Below are positions 1-10,260 of a stretch of 64,000 nucleotides of DNA, piece after piece. Both the position numbers and the translations under genes were made by a program. Origin of the DNA: Ostrinia nubilalis (taxonomy: Eukaryota > Arthropoda > Insecta > Lepidoptera > Crambidae). The notes under the pieces were generated by a model. It saw only the letters and a list, made by a program, of their open reading frames with translations. It was not told the origin of the DNA and did not search any database. The first letter of the stretch is position 1. Each line of letters starts with the position of its first letter. The stretch covers positions 1,741,001-1,805,000 of the forward strand of contig NC_087111.1 of the NCBI RefSeq assembly GCF_963855985.1, read 5' to 3'.

Positions 1-19
1 TACCAAGCAGGCATGTTAA

Positions 20-495
20 GGATATCCGTAACCGTAACCGAAACTATCGGATATCCGAAATAAAAAAATGTCCATAACCGTAACCGAAACTGATTCAAAA
101 GTTACGGATAGTTTCCGATAAAGGCCAAACTGCAAAACTCTATGAAATTTGCAGTATACACGCCGCAGCTGCAATGCCGCGCTGCCGATTTCATAGTTTT
201 GCAGTTTGCGGTCTGCGGCCCGACTTGGAATTATTGTACCTTAAATCTTAATATTTGTTACCAACTTGTCTGGCATTCGCTGGCACCATCTAATATGCCA
301 GCCTGTTTTACCTTTATCATACATAGGTGTCGTCTTAGTTGGTACATAAAGTAGCTATGTGGGTCACGCTCACGCAGCATCTTGCTATTTGTATTATACC
401 TACATTTTTGAAATTCTAATAATTCCGTAACCGAAATTATCCGAGACTTTCGGATAATCTGAAATGATTTCATATCCGTGACCGTAACCTTATTA
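20..495. repeat. Old repeat patch with repeated CCGTAACCG motifs and an internal inverted repeat
   Basis: The motif GTAACCGTAACCGAAACT occurs near 30 and 78 and in weaker form near 425 and 480. Inside lies an inverted repeat: AAACTGCAAAACT..ATGAAAT at 127-148 faces its reverse complement at 188-207, differing by a 2-base insertion. A 70-codon frame runs across the hairpin but looks like a by-product of it. Probably a decayed DNA-transposon derivative; class unknown. Confidence 0.4.
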
Positions 496-605
496 TCCCT
501 GTTACCTACCAAGTACAAGTGCAGGCAGAGCAGGTAGTAAAGGGGCGCGCGCACGGGTGACTTTTGTCACAGTATGTCAACTACTAATTACTGTCATGGT
601 GACAA

Positions 606-648
606 AAGTTTCTGTGACTGACTGTACGGTAGTCAGTCACAGAAACTT
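606..648. repeat. Perfect 18 bp hairpin
   Basis: An 18-base stem beginning AAGTTTCTGTGACTG (606-623) is perfectly repeated in inverted orientation at 631-648 around a 7-base loop. A second inverted pair, GTGACTTTTGTCAC near 556 and GTGACAAAAGT near 599, lies just upstream. Likely a remnant of a hairpin MITE. Confidence 0.6.
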
Positions 649-659
649 GAATTTTGGGC

Positions 660-1425
660 ACATTAGAATAATAATTTTTAACCAAGGTAAATAAAGTTAA
701 AAACGGGACTATTTCCAAAAAACCAAAAATTGTCGACAATTACAGCAAAAATTTACCAAGTGTTATACCATTTTGGAATCCTTACTAAATGCGCCAAATT
801 ATGACGTCACTTGCCACACTCGCGTAGTACATTTTTTTTTTCAGTACAGTCAGTTTAAACTAGGCAAAATTTTTATTTTGGAATTTTTTTTGAGAATAAT
901 GTATTTTTTTCATCCAAGCTGGAGCAGCTGGTTTTGTAATTTTGATAACAATTTAGAGAAGCATTATTCAGGGTTACATAACAAAAAAAAAATTTGGAAA
1001 AAGTGAAGATTTGTGGCAACACGAGCAAAAGGACCGTCACCTGGAGTAGAATTTATTGATTTTTTTTAAATGCCTATTATTTTTAAAATATGCCACATAG
1101 ATTTTTTTTTATATTTTTCTGATAACCAGCACAACTTGCCTCAACACCCAGTTCCGGCTTGACGTTACATTACGGGACACCCTGTATGTGCAGGTTATTG
1201 TTTTTGACATCGGTCGTGTTTTGTTTTTTATGTTTGAAAGTGAGAGAAAATTGATTTTTAGGTATTGTTAGATTTCATTTGTTATATTGCTTACTTTTTA
1301 ATTGTTGCATAAAGTTTGTTTCGTAGTTTGTAAATTAATAAATTGAGGTATACCTCAATTTTTTTCAGAGAAAATCATATCAAATTGATAAGGACTATCA
1401 GTATAAAGGAAAAAAAATCAACCAA
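660..1425. other. AT-rich stretch without recognisable genes
   Basis: Poly-T and poly-A runs are common. A fragment ending GGGACACCCTGTAT (near 1167) resembles an end of a CAGGGTG-type terminal-repeat element, and a 16 bp palindrome TTGAGGTATACCTCAA lies at 1343-1358. No coding signal is seen. Confidence 0.5.
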
Positions 1426-1426
1426 T

Positions 1427-1552
1427 AATGATCTGGTGAAGGTCGCGCGAGGTGCCTGGATGCGAGCGGCGCAGGACCGGTCTTTGTGAAAATCCTTGGG
1501 GGAGGCCTTTATCCAGCAATGGACGTCTTTTGGCTGAAACGAACTAACGAAT
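1427..1552 (+). mobile_element. RTE-A non-LTR retrotransposon, 3' end
   Basis: Severely 5'-truncated copy. It encodes the C-terminal tail of the RTE-type endonuclease/reverse transcriptase (pattern DLVKV.RGAWMRAAQDRSL in broken frame), then GGACGTC..TTGGCTGAAACGAAC. The element ends in a short GAAC/ACGA repeat instead of poly(A), the tail type that defines subfamily A in this window. Confidence 0.75.
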
Positions 1553-1934
1553 GATAAAAAATGCGTCATTTTAATAGTTTATTGGTTACTAAAAAAGTTT
1601 ATTTTTTTTCCAAAAGACATCAATAGCTTTAATTTACATGTGTTTAACTCATACTAAAATTACCAACAGTTTTCGGTTAGTGCGGTCATAATTTCGTATG
1701 GGCCCAATTTTAACACGTCGCGTGTAACGTCCATAAAGTTTAGTCTCAATAAGTTTATTTGATTCAAAGGCAAACGTACCATTATTAAGACTTATGGTAT
1801 TCAATAGACATGTTTGGACACAAACTATAGGCGTTCGAGCGGATCGATCACCTAGAAACAAACAAGACAATACTGCGTAGGCGATGTGTATGTCGCAGTT
1901 AGATTGCTGAAACGGTATTTTGATGAAGTATTCG

Positions 1935-2289
1935 TAGAATTACCAAACTGAAGTGGTAATTGGGGACATAACTTCAGATGATAGCCGTCGGGGCAAAAAA
2001 GTGTCGACTGGCGACCACAGCCGAAAGATGGAGTATGGGCCGGCCTAACACGGTTCTGGTACACTTGCGCGAAAAACACTAGCGTAAAAGACATTTTCGC
2101 GAAGATTCAAGCGCGAAAAGGTATTACGCGCATGGACGCTTGCGCGAAAATACATAAGCGCGAACGGACTTGGTCCGAACATCTGGTGAAAGTCGAGGAT
2201 GTGACTCAGGGCCGGTCGTTGTAGAAATCCTTGGGGGAAGCCCTTTGTCCAGCTGTGGACGTCATTTGGCTGAAACGAACGAACGTATT
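1935..2289 (+). mobile_element. RTE-A 3' end interrupted by a GCGCGAAA element
   Basis: The part at 1935-2051 matches the C-terminal RTE region (..DGRWG..WRP..). The part at 2171-2289 continues with the conserved ATCTGGTGAAAG and ends GGCTGAAACGAACGAACG. The two halves are separated by about 119 bp of GCGCGAAA-rich sequence that has no counterpart in other copies, so the insertion is younger than the RTE copy. Frames are broken throughout. Confidence 0.65.
2052..2170 (+). mobile_element. Short copy of the GCGCGAAA hairpin element
   Basis: Begins GGTTCTGGTACACTTGCGCG, identical to the start of the larger copy at 2823, and continues with irregular repeats of GCGCGAAAA separated by ACACT, ACATT or ACATAA. 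It sits inside an RTE-A copy. GGT occurs at both edges and may be a short target duplication. Confidence 0.55.
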
Positions 2290-2599
2290 CCAAGAAAGCT
2301 AAATAAGGAAAATGCCCCCTATCTATTTAGAAAGAGGAGCGTACGTCTCATTATTTACCTGGACTATTGACCAGCTTAATGCTTAATCTTTTAGTACAGC
2401 GTTCTAAGAAATCATTATTCGTGGACTGTACACTGGTAATAATTGGGATAAAAATAGCAATTCCATTTCAATATGCCAAGATTTATTTTAATTTCTCGTA
2501 CTTCAGTAGCCTTAGCATCAGTACTTTTTATAACGAAAGTCATTTAGACACAGTCACTACTGGGACACGAACCTCTCCAATTTACCAAAGGTAAATTGA

Positions 2600-2735
2600 G
2601 GATTTAGCTTACACTCCCCCACGCTGGCCAGACAGGTTGGGGAGGCCTATAATGTTCGCATATTTGACCCTTAGTCGCCTCTTACGACATTCCCGAAAAG
2701 AGTGGTTGTGTTTCTATTACTCTACCGGAACCATA
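2600..2735 (-). mobile_element. Probable non-LTR retrotransposon fragment
   Basis: The minus strand carries GGGAATGTCGTAAGAGGCGACTAAGGG. I recall this as a common dispersed non-LTR-associated motif in moth genomes, but cannot check it here. A small palindrome CAATTTACC-AAA-GGTAAATTG lies at its left edge (about 2579-2599). Class not assigned. Confidence 0.3.
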
Positions 2736-2822
2736 ATGTAAGGGACAAAGGTTGTAATGGACTGCAATGTTTTTAATGCACAGACATTTCTCGAAGCAGT
2801 GTAGTGTTAAAATAATACTGGG

Positions 2823-3108
2823 GGTTCTGGTACACTTGCGCGAAAAACACTAGCGCGAAAAGCCATGAATGCGAAAGGATGTTAGCGCGAAAAGACATGA
2901 GCGTGAAAGTACGTTTGCGCGAAAAGACATGAGCGCGAAATACATTTGTGCGAAAGACACTAGCGCGGAAGACATTTGCGCGCATGGACTTGCACATCTT
3001 TTGCGCTAGGGTCCTTCGCGCTCATGTTCTTTTCGCGCAAATGTCCATGTCTTCGCGCAAATGTCTTTCACGCTAGTGTCTTTCGCAAGTGTGATACGAT
3101 ACTGGAAC
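2823..3108. mobile_element. Foldback element built of GCGCGAAA repeats
   Basis: The left half consists of units such as GCGCGAAAAGACATGA repeated 8-9 times. From about 2990 the same units appear in inverted orientation (TTTCGCGCAAATGTC). The ends pair: GGTTCTGGTACACTTGCGCG on the left and, read on the minus strand, GTTCCAGTATCG..ACACTTGCG on the right. The result is a ~286 bp foldback element made of inverted arrays of short repeats with no coding capacity. The superfamily is unknown. Confidence 0.6.
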
Positions 3109-3614
3109 GTGTGAGAGCGCTTTTTTGAAGCCTGTTTGGACAAAAATACATGACTTTAATGACAATTATTTAGATGTCTGAGTTCTCCATCTGCCTACAA
3201 CACATGCACACTCGTCGGTATATCTAACTAACCGTACATTCTCTTGTTCGTGTTGAATACAAATGGAGCAAAGCCCTTATGATCTTTTGTAAGAGTCGGT
3301 AATATAGTTTGCGTGTTTTTCGCCTCGTTAAGCAAGTTTGTATAAGTATTTCTGCGAACGGTCCGGAGGATCAATTTATCATGTCTGTTTGGGAGATGAT
3401 ATTATTATAGCGTTTTTCTTGGAATTTGTCATACTAGTTGATTAGGAGTTTTAATAAATGAGAATTATTCTTATTTTACTTCCTTGACAGCACTCCGTGC
3501 TTTTAAGCGATTTTGTGAAAAATATTATTGGCAGGTCATAAGATAGGCCCCCTTAATTGATATTTAATGTCCGTGGTGCATATCTTTTATTAAAGGTTAT
3601 TAAACCTTTATTTG
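3109..3614. other. Unassigned AT-rich sequence
   Basis: No repeat end, open frame of note or RNA gene was recognised here. Confidence 0.4.
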
Positions 3615-3639
3615 TCACCTGTCATCCGCTCTGCAATGA

Positions 3640-3840
3640 AGGGAAGTCGAACCTTTATTTCGAACTCTTCCTTTGTTCTTCTGATTAATTTCGTTGCGGG
3701 TCCAATGACAGTTTAACTTTCCCCCGGGACAAACTTGACCTACATTGGTTGGGTTTTTATGGCGGTCAAGCTGTAGATCCTGGCCACACAGGAGTTGCAG
3801 TGGTGGGAACAAGAGGTGGGAACAGTCCCGTTCCTTGACA
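3640..3840 (-). repeat. Dispersed repeat family E
   Basis: Reverse-orientation copy of a ~200 bp repeat also present at 28484, 38985 and 42031. The conserved block reads, on its own strand, ACGGGACTATTCCCACC.., CACCGCTGCAACTCCTGTGT, AGCCAGGATCTACAGCTTGAC and AACCCAACCAG. No coding sequence is evident. It may be a SINE or a LINE 3' end; unassigned. Confidence 0.55.
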
Positions 3841-4625
3841 ACATCAGACAATGCATTTTTGTTGCACATTCGCTTTTATTATAACAGCATAAGAACCCAA
3901 AGTTTTTATCTTGATGACGTCTGTACTAATTGACAGCCAATTTTGCTTGTGCTGAGCCTCAGTAACTTAACCATGAATTTAACAATAAACGTACCTACTC
4001 GCTAGAGACAGTGTAAAAAATTATAAATGTTGATTTTAGTTCTTAAAAGTAACCGCTAGAGCAAATTAGTACATTCAACGCACTCATGGTAAGCAAACAC
4101 TTCAGCTATGGCATGTAGCAGTCCTATAAGCGATGTGATTGTTACTTTATTGACTTTATCTTCAAATTCCCAACAAAAATCACAAAAATAAATCACAAAT
4201 TGTTATTCGCCACTCCAAATATAAAATCTGGTAGTCAAACTCAAAGTAAGAAAAAGTTTTCTGCCCGTATCTTTACCATAAATTAAAATAGACGGTGGCT
4301 CCTAAAAAGGCTTTTAAATTTTTCAGGCAACTCATTAACTTCGGATATAATTAAGTTTGCCTGTCTTTTGGCAGTTTTCGAGATACAATTTTTAAGGTTT
4401 GCTGTATTTGTTAATTAGTGAGATCAAACATTTTATTTTAGAAGTTTGGAAACAGATGTCTTTGCTGAACATCGGAAATTAACTGGTTTCGATATTGGTC
4501 TAGTTACTTATTTCAAAAATAAATGAAATAGATGACGCAATAATGTCTGAAAAAGTTTCTTTATTCAGGTAATCTATGGACGACTGGACGTGTGTGTATG
4601 GCATACAATTGTGTCGAGACGATAA
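3841..4625. other. Unassigned AT-rich sequence
   Basis: No gene, tRNA or terminal repeat recognised. Confidence 0.4.
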
Positions 4626-4819
4626 TCTATATAAATAAAAATGAATTGCTGTTCGTTAGTCTGATTATAACTCGAGAACGGCTGGGCCGATTGAGCTGAT
4701 TTTGGTTTTAAAATGTTTGTCGTAGTCCAGGGTAGGTCTAAACGGTGAGCAAATAAGGAAAAATTGCGATGGCGTATGTATTGCCTTTAAGGCGGAACAG
4801 AGTTCGCCGGGTCATCTAG
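4626..4819 (+). mobile_element. Non-autonomous Helitron (GTTCGCCGGG type)
   Basis: Starts TCTATATAAAT after an A and ends CATCTAG before a T, the expected A|TC...CTAG|T insertion. A hairpin (GGCGGAAC..GTTCGCC) lies just before the 3' terminus. The interior has the common TATAACTCGAGAACGGCTG..CCGATT block shared with the copy at 19924. Confidence 0.8.
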
Positions 4820-4839
4820 TTATGAATAAAATTGTAACA

Positions 4840-4956
4840 GCAGCAGCAACATCTTACTGTAGCGTTTGTTATACAAACGTCAAAAGTCTATCAAACTCCA
4901 TAAAAAAAACCTGTTATCGTTATAGTTACGCTTAAAGTTAGGTGGTGTAACTCAGT
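4840..4956. mobile_element. Degenerate MITE, family M2
   Basis: Matches the M2 core: ACAAACGTCAAAA, CTATCAAACTCCATA, TTATCGTTATAGTTACG and GTTAGGTGGTG..AACTCAG. The left terminal repeat is eroded. It lies 20 bp from the Helitron end. Confidence 0.6.
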
Positions 4957-5613
4957 CTTAATGTTTTAACAAACTATCGTATTGTGCAGTCTTTTCGTGT
5001 AGGTAAATAATTAAAATACAGTAAGGTACAAATAAATGATATTTTAAAAACAATTTCACCTTTGGTTCCAGCGTATTCACAAGGAAATAAATTTTAAAAT
5101 ATCATACCTCCAAGTTTACACATGAGAAAATAAAACATTTTGCATCCTGCGACATTTTAATTTAAAACGTGGCGCATACGCCAGAAAATTAAGTTAATTA
5201 AAAACGAGGAATAAAAATGGGTGAGTTTCAAAGTACTTTGCCTGGACGGCTGCTCGGTGGCGTTTTGATGGCGGATTTCTAGTTGCGCGTTAGGTGTTAT
5301 GGGTCAGAGCAACGTAGAGAGAATGTAGCGTATGTATTAAAGATTGGTTAGGTAAACACTGAAGCACAAAGCCATAATGTCAAGAAATGGCGCTCAATCT
5401 TAGAATAGTCGATATCTAATTAAAGTCGATTCGAAATCGAGTAAAGATTCAAACTCAATTCAAATTCAACTACTTAATGAAAGACTTGAGATCGAATATA
5501 GTCACATAATAAGCACATAGAGTCATAAGTTGCGTGTAAGCGAGTTTTCCTAGGGAATTAAGAAGGTACTTACGTTTGCAAAATCACTGATTTTTGTGAT
5601 TTATTTTGATGGT
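4957..5613. other. Unassigned AT-rich sequence
   Basis: No gene or repeat end recognised. Confidence 0.4.
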
Positions 5614-5624
5614 TAAGATACATT

Positions 5625-5700
5625 CGTTCGTTCGTTCGTTTCAGCCAAATGACGTCCACTGCTGGACAAAGGCCTCCTCCAAGGTTTTCCACAGTGCACA
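5625..5700 (-). mobile_element. RTE-A 3' end with 11 bp target duplication
   Basis: A 76 bp remnant: (CGTT)n tail, then TCAGCCAAATGACGTCCACT and CTGGACAAAGGCCTCC. It is flanked on both sides by TAAGATACATT (5614-5624 and 5701-5711), a perfect 11 bp target-site duplication that fixes both ends and shows retrotransposition of a very short 3' fragment. Confidence 0.85.
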
Positions 5701-5876
5701 TAAGATACATTATTTAATTAAAAAAACTTGGTATAAAATGTTTACTTACCTCGCCCATTACAAGACTATTGTTATCAGAACTCACTCTTTGCTGCCCAAA
5801 ACAAACAAATCGCTCAGCTATTCACACTGTGTGAACGTCCTAACTAAAAGTGGAATATGCTTTGAAAAGTATTTAC

Positions 5877-5990
5877 AAAGAAAGAAAGAAAGAAACATTT
5901 ATTGCCATGGACATCACAAAAGACAAAAGATGTAAATAAAAAAAGCAAATAAGACAGAGGTGACATAAAACATACAATGGAAGAGAAAGT
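5877..5990 (+). repeat. (GAAA)n tail of a dispersed LINE-type repeat, opposite strand
   Basis: GAAAGAAAGAAAGAAA is followed by ACATTTATTGCC. This resembles the microsatellite 3' tail plus AATAAA-like end of a minus-strand LINE or SINE. Similar (GAAA)n starts occur at 7542, 10643, 28929 and 43439. Confidence 0.4.
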
Positions 5991-6146
5991 AAGTATTTCT
6001 TCGTAGGTATGTCAGTTTGAAAAATATAAAAAATATAAGTACTAAGTAGGTACATAGAAAACTACGAGAAGTCAAACTAATTTTAATTCACACGATATGG
6101 GTGCCGTGGAATTATAATTTTTAGATTATTTTTAAAGGCTTCCTTA

Positions 6147-6335
6147 GGGCTATATTTCACCGGGACACCAAGGCGGCGCAACCAGTAGTCGCTATCAACA
6201 AAATATATGCTAACAACAAAATTGGAGCTTTGCGCAACCAAACGGACACCAGGTGAGGACTCTATAGAGCTGTATACATTTTGTTGGTAGCCGGCGACTG
6301 GTTGCGCCGCCATGGTGTCCCGGTGAAATATAGCC
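6147..6335. mobile_element. Hairpin MITE with ~60 bp terminal inverted repeats
   Basis: GGGCTATATTTCACCGGGAC on the left is matched by its inverted copy on the right. The pairing continues through GGCGGCGCAACCAGT and CAACAAAATATAT with few mismatches. No coding capacity. The target duplication is unclear (TTA on the left, ATA on the right). Confidence 0.75.
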
Positions 6336-6847
6336 CATATAATTCAATTCTGTTTTCATCATTGAATTTGTTTAACATTTCGAGTAATTTAAGTAAATGA
6401 ATACCTGGAAAACTGGAACCTTTTTTCTGAAATCGCTAATGTTCTGTCGTCTTGAATGCAAAGCAAACAGTTCGTGGAAGTCATTTCGTATTTGTCGATT
6501 TCTGTTGAGTTTCCTTTGAAAGAGTTTCTTTCTTAGACTTCTGAAGGGAGTAGGTGCTTAGTAGGGGAGTGACTTTTAGGGGATACGACTTTATTTACGT
6601 CTATATTTATCTTTGTATTTGATCGTTTTATCATTATGTGAAATAATGTAACTTCTTTTCAGATAATTTACCTACCTAGTTTCTTAATATAGATATCACG
6701 AAGTTTCTAATAAATGAAATTACAACTCTAGTTGACACTATGCTCTAGTTGTCAGACTTAAAATACATCCTGAGGTGACTGTCATGGCTCAATTAAATCT
6801 GCTCGCATATTAGATAAGCGTGAGAGCTTGTGAGAATGGATAGATGG
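6336..6847. other. Unassigned AT-rich sequence
   Basis: No gene or repeat end recognised. Confidence 0.4.
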
Positions 6848-6848
6848 A

Positions 6849-6955
6849 TCATCATCATCATCATCATCTCAGCCATAGGACGTCCACAGCTGAACATAGG
6901 CCTCCCCCAATGCTTTCCATGTTGCCCGGTTGATAGCGGCCTGCGTCCAGCGGAT
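6849..6955 (-). mobile_element. RTE-B non-LTR retrotransposon, 3' end
   Basis: A (CAT)n run, which is the (ATG)n tail on the element strand, is followed by CTCAGCCATAGGACGTCCAC and AGGCCTCCCCCAATGCTTTC. The coding tail of the reverse transcriptase protein is cut at the motif corresponding to RWTQA. Confidence 0.8.
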
Positions 6956-7541
6956 GTTTGTTACTATTTTATGCTTATATCTACCACTGAAGCAATTTAG
7001 GCAAAATTTGATAAAGGGATAGTTTGAGACCCAGGAAAAAACAGCATAGTTTTAAAACGGGAACATGCACGCCATAGACTCTTGTGACAAACCAAAGTTA
7101 ATGCAGGTGAAGCCACGGCAAAAGTTAGTATTATAAATATTTTAGAACGTCAGTTTGACTTAAGACTCCGCAACCAAACTGTGTATCCCACATGACAATT
7201 TCTTGAACTCCAAACCTCCGGACCTGTAGTCAGTTACAAAAATCGTATCGTAGCATTAAAAAAATCTTAAAAACAGTTACGACTGTCTGTTTAAACTATT
7301 CAGTCGAAAGTTTCGCGAACTACATTTTTGTTCCCACTCAGCCGTTCAACTGCCTTCCATTATTACTTCCTTTTGCACTGCTAAACAGCTTTAAGCTGCT
7401 TATTGGACGTTTTTACCACTTTTGTACCTACTTAAGCCTAGTGTTTAATAACTTGTTAACGTATTTTTTTTAATTAAATAAGTTTTTAATAGTTTTCTTT
7501 GCCATAAAAGCAACTTAACACAAATTCCACGAAAACCTATT
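6956..7541. other. Unassigned sequence
   Basis: AT-rich; no gene, terminal repeat or RNA gene recognised. Confidence 0.4.
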
Positions 7542-7576
7542 ACAAAGAAAGAAAGAAAAAATATTTATTTAGTACT
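7542..7576 (+). repeat. (GAAA)n ATATTTATTTAGT repeat start
   Basis: Same microsatellite-plus-ATATTTATTTAGT boundary as at 28929. Sequence of this repeat ends where the RTE-B copy begins. Confidence 0.4.
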
Positions 7577-7587
7577 AAAAATAGAAT

Positions 7588-7670
7588 TACCAACCGTGCG
7601 ATGTGGAAATCATTGGGGGAGGCCTATGTTCAGCAGTGGACGTCCTGTGGCTGAAATGATGATGATGATG
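7588..7670 (+). mobile_element. RTE-B 3' end with 11 bp target duplication
   Basis: An 83 bp fragment: CGATGTGGAAATCATTGGGG, GTTCAGCAGTGGACGTCC, GGCTGAAATGATGATGATG. AAAAATAGAAT occurs at 7577-7587 and 7671-7681 as a perfect 11 bp target-site duplication. Confidence 0.85.
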
Positions 7671-7731
7671 AAAAATAGAATGATACCTACAAATTGACAT
7701 AAAGCAAAAATAATAGAATTGTTGTATCAAA

Positions 7732-7838
7732 TTGGTCTCTGCTCAGTATGAGGCCATAACGTACTCGGGAGCACGTTACGGCCACTTGTATTCTGCAGAC
7801 ACCATGAGAGTGGGCCACGTGGCCCACAGCGAACTGAA
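7732..7838 (+). other. Unrecognised segment with short inverted repeat
   Basis: A 110-codon frame begins here, but most of it lies in the neighbouring MITE and the insertion inside it. GGCCATAACGT (7753) and ACGTTACGGCC form an inverted pair. I do not regard the frame as a gene. Confidence 0.3.
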
Positions 7839-7841
7839 TAA

Positions 7842-8103
7842 CGCCCGTATTCACAAACATTACTATGAGGTCTCACAGTGTGCGTGGACGCACAGGGTGA
7901 CACACGAACGAAATCACAGAGCTATATTCAACGCTGTGAGTTTGATTTCTTGCTTCAAGGCCGGCAACGCACCTGTAACGCCCCTGGGTCTGCGGGTGTC
8001 TATGGGCGACGGTAATCACTTACCATCAGGTGATCCGTCTGCTCGTTTGCCTCCTGTCACATAAAAAAAAACCTTAAGCAAGCATCGTTTGTGAATACGG
8101 GCG
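7842..8103. mobile_element. MITE family M7, carrying a retroposon insertion
   Basis: Ends are CGCCCGTATTCACAAAC and its exact inverse, flanked by TAA on both sides (7839-7841, 8104-8106). The internal M7 block (GTGTGCGTGGACGCACAGGG, AATCACAGAGCT, CGCTGTG) is interrupted at about 7953-8073. Five other copies lie at 9773, 47675, 56564, 60712 and 63617. Confidence 0.8.
7953..8073 (+). mobile_element. Poly(A)-tailed retroposon fragment inside M7
   Basis: GGCCGGCAACGCACCTGTAA..GGGCGACGGTAATCACTTACC ending ..GTCACATAAAAAAAAA has no counterpart in other M7 copies. The A-run marks a retroposed 3' end. The block CACTTACCATCAGGTGA also occurs, in opposite orientation, at 23940. Confidence 0.65.
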
Positions 8104-8106
8104 TAA

Positions 8107-8190
8107 ATGTTACGAGTGGGTTCACCACAATAGTCTAGCCACAGCGAGATTCAAACCCTCGTTCCTTGGATTTCGTCCAGTCCACCATTG
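8107..8190 (-). mobile_element. tRNA-derived SINE-like copy
   Basis: On the minus strand a B-box-like GAGGGTTTGAATCTC precedes the core GACTATTGTGGTGAACCCACT. The same core, GACTATTGTGGTGAGCTTACT, follows a different tRNA-like head at 28803. Two heads on one core suggests a SINE family. Confidence 0.5.
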
Positions 8191-8499
8191 GACTATTATG
8201 TTTATTCGCTTTTATTTTTAAATAATTGAATAATTTCGTTCCGTTTTATGCTTTGTATATTGACGAACGATGAAACATTTACGATTTTCCTTTTGTTGAT
8301 GTATTTGCACAGATCTCAAAGCAATTTCGATCTTTTGATGGGCACATTAAAGACTGCCAATCGTCGAAATACGGAACATTTCGTGGAATCTCTAGATCGG
8401 CTTACTGAGATAGTTTGAAAATAAATAAGTATTTTTGATGTTGACAGGATTTCAAAAATGGGTGAATGAGAATGAGACTTTGAAGTCTAAATAGTAAAT

Positions 8500-8746
8500 T
8501 TTAGGTCAAACGGTACGATTTTTTATAGATTGTAGTTTCTAAGAACTCTTTTGCACTTTTTTTTATTACTTTTTTGTGGTTTAAGTATTAAATTTTCAGT
8601 TGCTGCTGGAACAAAATAACTAAAACCACATTAAAATAAATATTCTGGAGCTCCCATACAACAACGTGATTTTTTGCCATTTTTGGCTACAATTTTGTAC
8701 GGAACACTCAGTGCACGAATCTGACTCGCACTTGGCCGGTTTTTAA
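8500..8746 (+). repeat. 3' part of the GGCCGGTTTT dispersed repeat
   Basis: Ends TACGGAACACTCAGTGCACG..TGACTCGCACTTGGCCGGTTTTT, the same terminus as the long copy at 13343-14414. Confidence 0.6.
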
Positions 8747-8749
8747 GAT

Positions 8750-9468
8750 AGCGCTAAGTATTACAATGAAGTATAACTCTCAGTTATAGTGTTTGACTTG
8801 ATGAAACAACTCAAGATATTCTCAAGAGTTGTTCGTTTCTTTTCTCTAAGGGAAATGGGATAGCTATTATTATTGAATCGTGCGATATTCTCAGCTTAAA
8901 ATTGTCATCGATTTTCTTAGCATGACGTTGAATAAATTTAAATAAAGCTTTCAGCAAGATTTGAATAATTATATTTGAGATTCTAGATGTTTTTAGTGCG
9001 CATGTAATTAAGAGTTAAAGAATATTTGAATTCCAAAAAGAATATTAAAATCTATTATCAGAAAATTAAATTTTATCGTAACACAATATACTCGTACATT
9101 GCAAAAAGTAATGTAGATCTAATGTAGACCTAATATTGTTTTACTAAAATGTATTTTATAGCACAAAGCATTATTATTGAATAGAAAACTCTCTAATTTT
9201 CTCTACAAGTTCAATTCAGTGTTTTATTTCTATGTCACATTGTTCTTTCAAAAAATAATTCAATAGATTTATTTCTGTGTCACACTGTCATTCTTCAATA
9301 AACATCTATTGATCCCATAAAAATCTGTCGTTCATTTATTCTAATATCGTCAAATTACTTTCTGACGATCCGACAATTTTAATATAGCACATCGAATCCA
9401 TATTCCTCTTATTTGATAGGTACGGACAACAGCATGTAAAAATTTCGAAATAAAAATGAATGAAAAAA
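8750..9468. other. Unassigned AT-rich sequence
   Basis: No gene or repeat end recognised. Confidence 0.4.
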
Positions 9469-9772
9469 TACAGGGTGATATTTAAAGTTTTTATTTATGT
9501 TGCATTTTTACTACTACTTATTACTACGGGATTTGTTTGTGTGTTGCCAAATCTTGTAGTGGCTCTGCTCGTGAGATTTTCCCAAATATGAGATAAATCT
9601 AATAATTTAAAATTGCAATACCTAAAGCCTTGTGCAGAAGACAGCACTTGAGCTTAACACTGTGGCGTCTTATTTCGATGTAATAGGTGTTATTTTGTAA
9701 CAAAAATGCATAGTCTGATGTGCTGTTGACTCTACAATAGTTTTAAACTCCTTAAAAGAGCAGAGAGACTAA

Positions 9773-9916
9773 CAACATTCACAAACGATGTTTGCTTAAG
9801 TGAAGCAGCAAATCGAACACACAGCGTTGAATAGAGCTCTGTGATTGATTCGTGCGTGACCCTGTGCGTCCACGAGCACTGTGAGATCTCATAGTAATGT
9901 TTGTGAATACGGGCGT
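9773..9916. mobile_element. MITE family M7
   Basis: Terminal GTTTGTGAATACGGGCG on the right and a diverged CAACATTCACAAACGATG on the left, with TAA on both sides. Internal GCGTTGAATAGAGCTCTGTG matches the other M7 copies. Confidence 0.8.
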
Positions 9917-9988
9917 AAAAATAACTCGACATTGGATTTGTCTCATATTTATTTTGGGAAATGCAATAATGTACTCGTATCAAGGGTA

Positions 9989-10205
9989 AAATCTTCTTCT
10001 TCTTATCATGTCGACAACAAACCTACACAGTGTCAGCCCAAAACTCCGCCACAAGAGTGGCGTTGTCAGCAGCATTAATTAAATCCTCCTGAGTGCAGTT
10101 GCTCGGGCACTCAGGGCACGACATCATGTGCTTCATCGACTGGGGAACAAAACGCACCTGCACTCCATGTTTGAGCCATCCAAGAATCCGCACCTGACCA
10201 GACTA
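9989..10205 (-). mobile_element. Non-LTR retrotransposon family D, 3' end
   Basis: On the minus strand it ends GTTGTCGACATGATAAGAAG, an (AAG)n tail. Copies with the same end are at 36295 (plus) and 40188 (minus). The conserved block reads AACTCCGCCACAAGAGTGGC and TTGCTCGGGCACTCAG on the plus strand. Coding affinity was not resolved. Confidence 0.6.
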
Positions 10206-10260
10206 AGAAGGGTAAAGTCTTATTATTAAAAGACTGCCAATTATTAAATTTCACCCTGTA

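Larger units (their letters stand above)
9469..10260. mobile_element. Candidate Tc1/mariner-like element (TA|CAGGGTG)
   Basis: TACAGGGTGATATTTAA on the left and, on the minus strand, TACAGGGTGAAATTTAA on the right give ~17 bp inverted ends bounded by TA. It encloses an M7 MITE and an LTR-less (AAG)-tailed LINE end, both apparently nested. The superfamily is inferred from the TA-CAG ends only. Confidence 0.45.

Noticed and set aside
1343..1358. 16 bp palindrome as a regulatory operator
   Set aside because: No gene nearby; isolated palindromes of this size are expected in AT-rich repeats.
7732..8064. 110-codon frame as a gene
   Set aside because: It crosses an unrecognised segment, a MITE and a retroposon inserted in that MITE.
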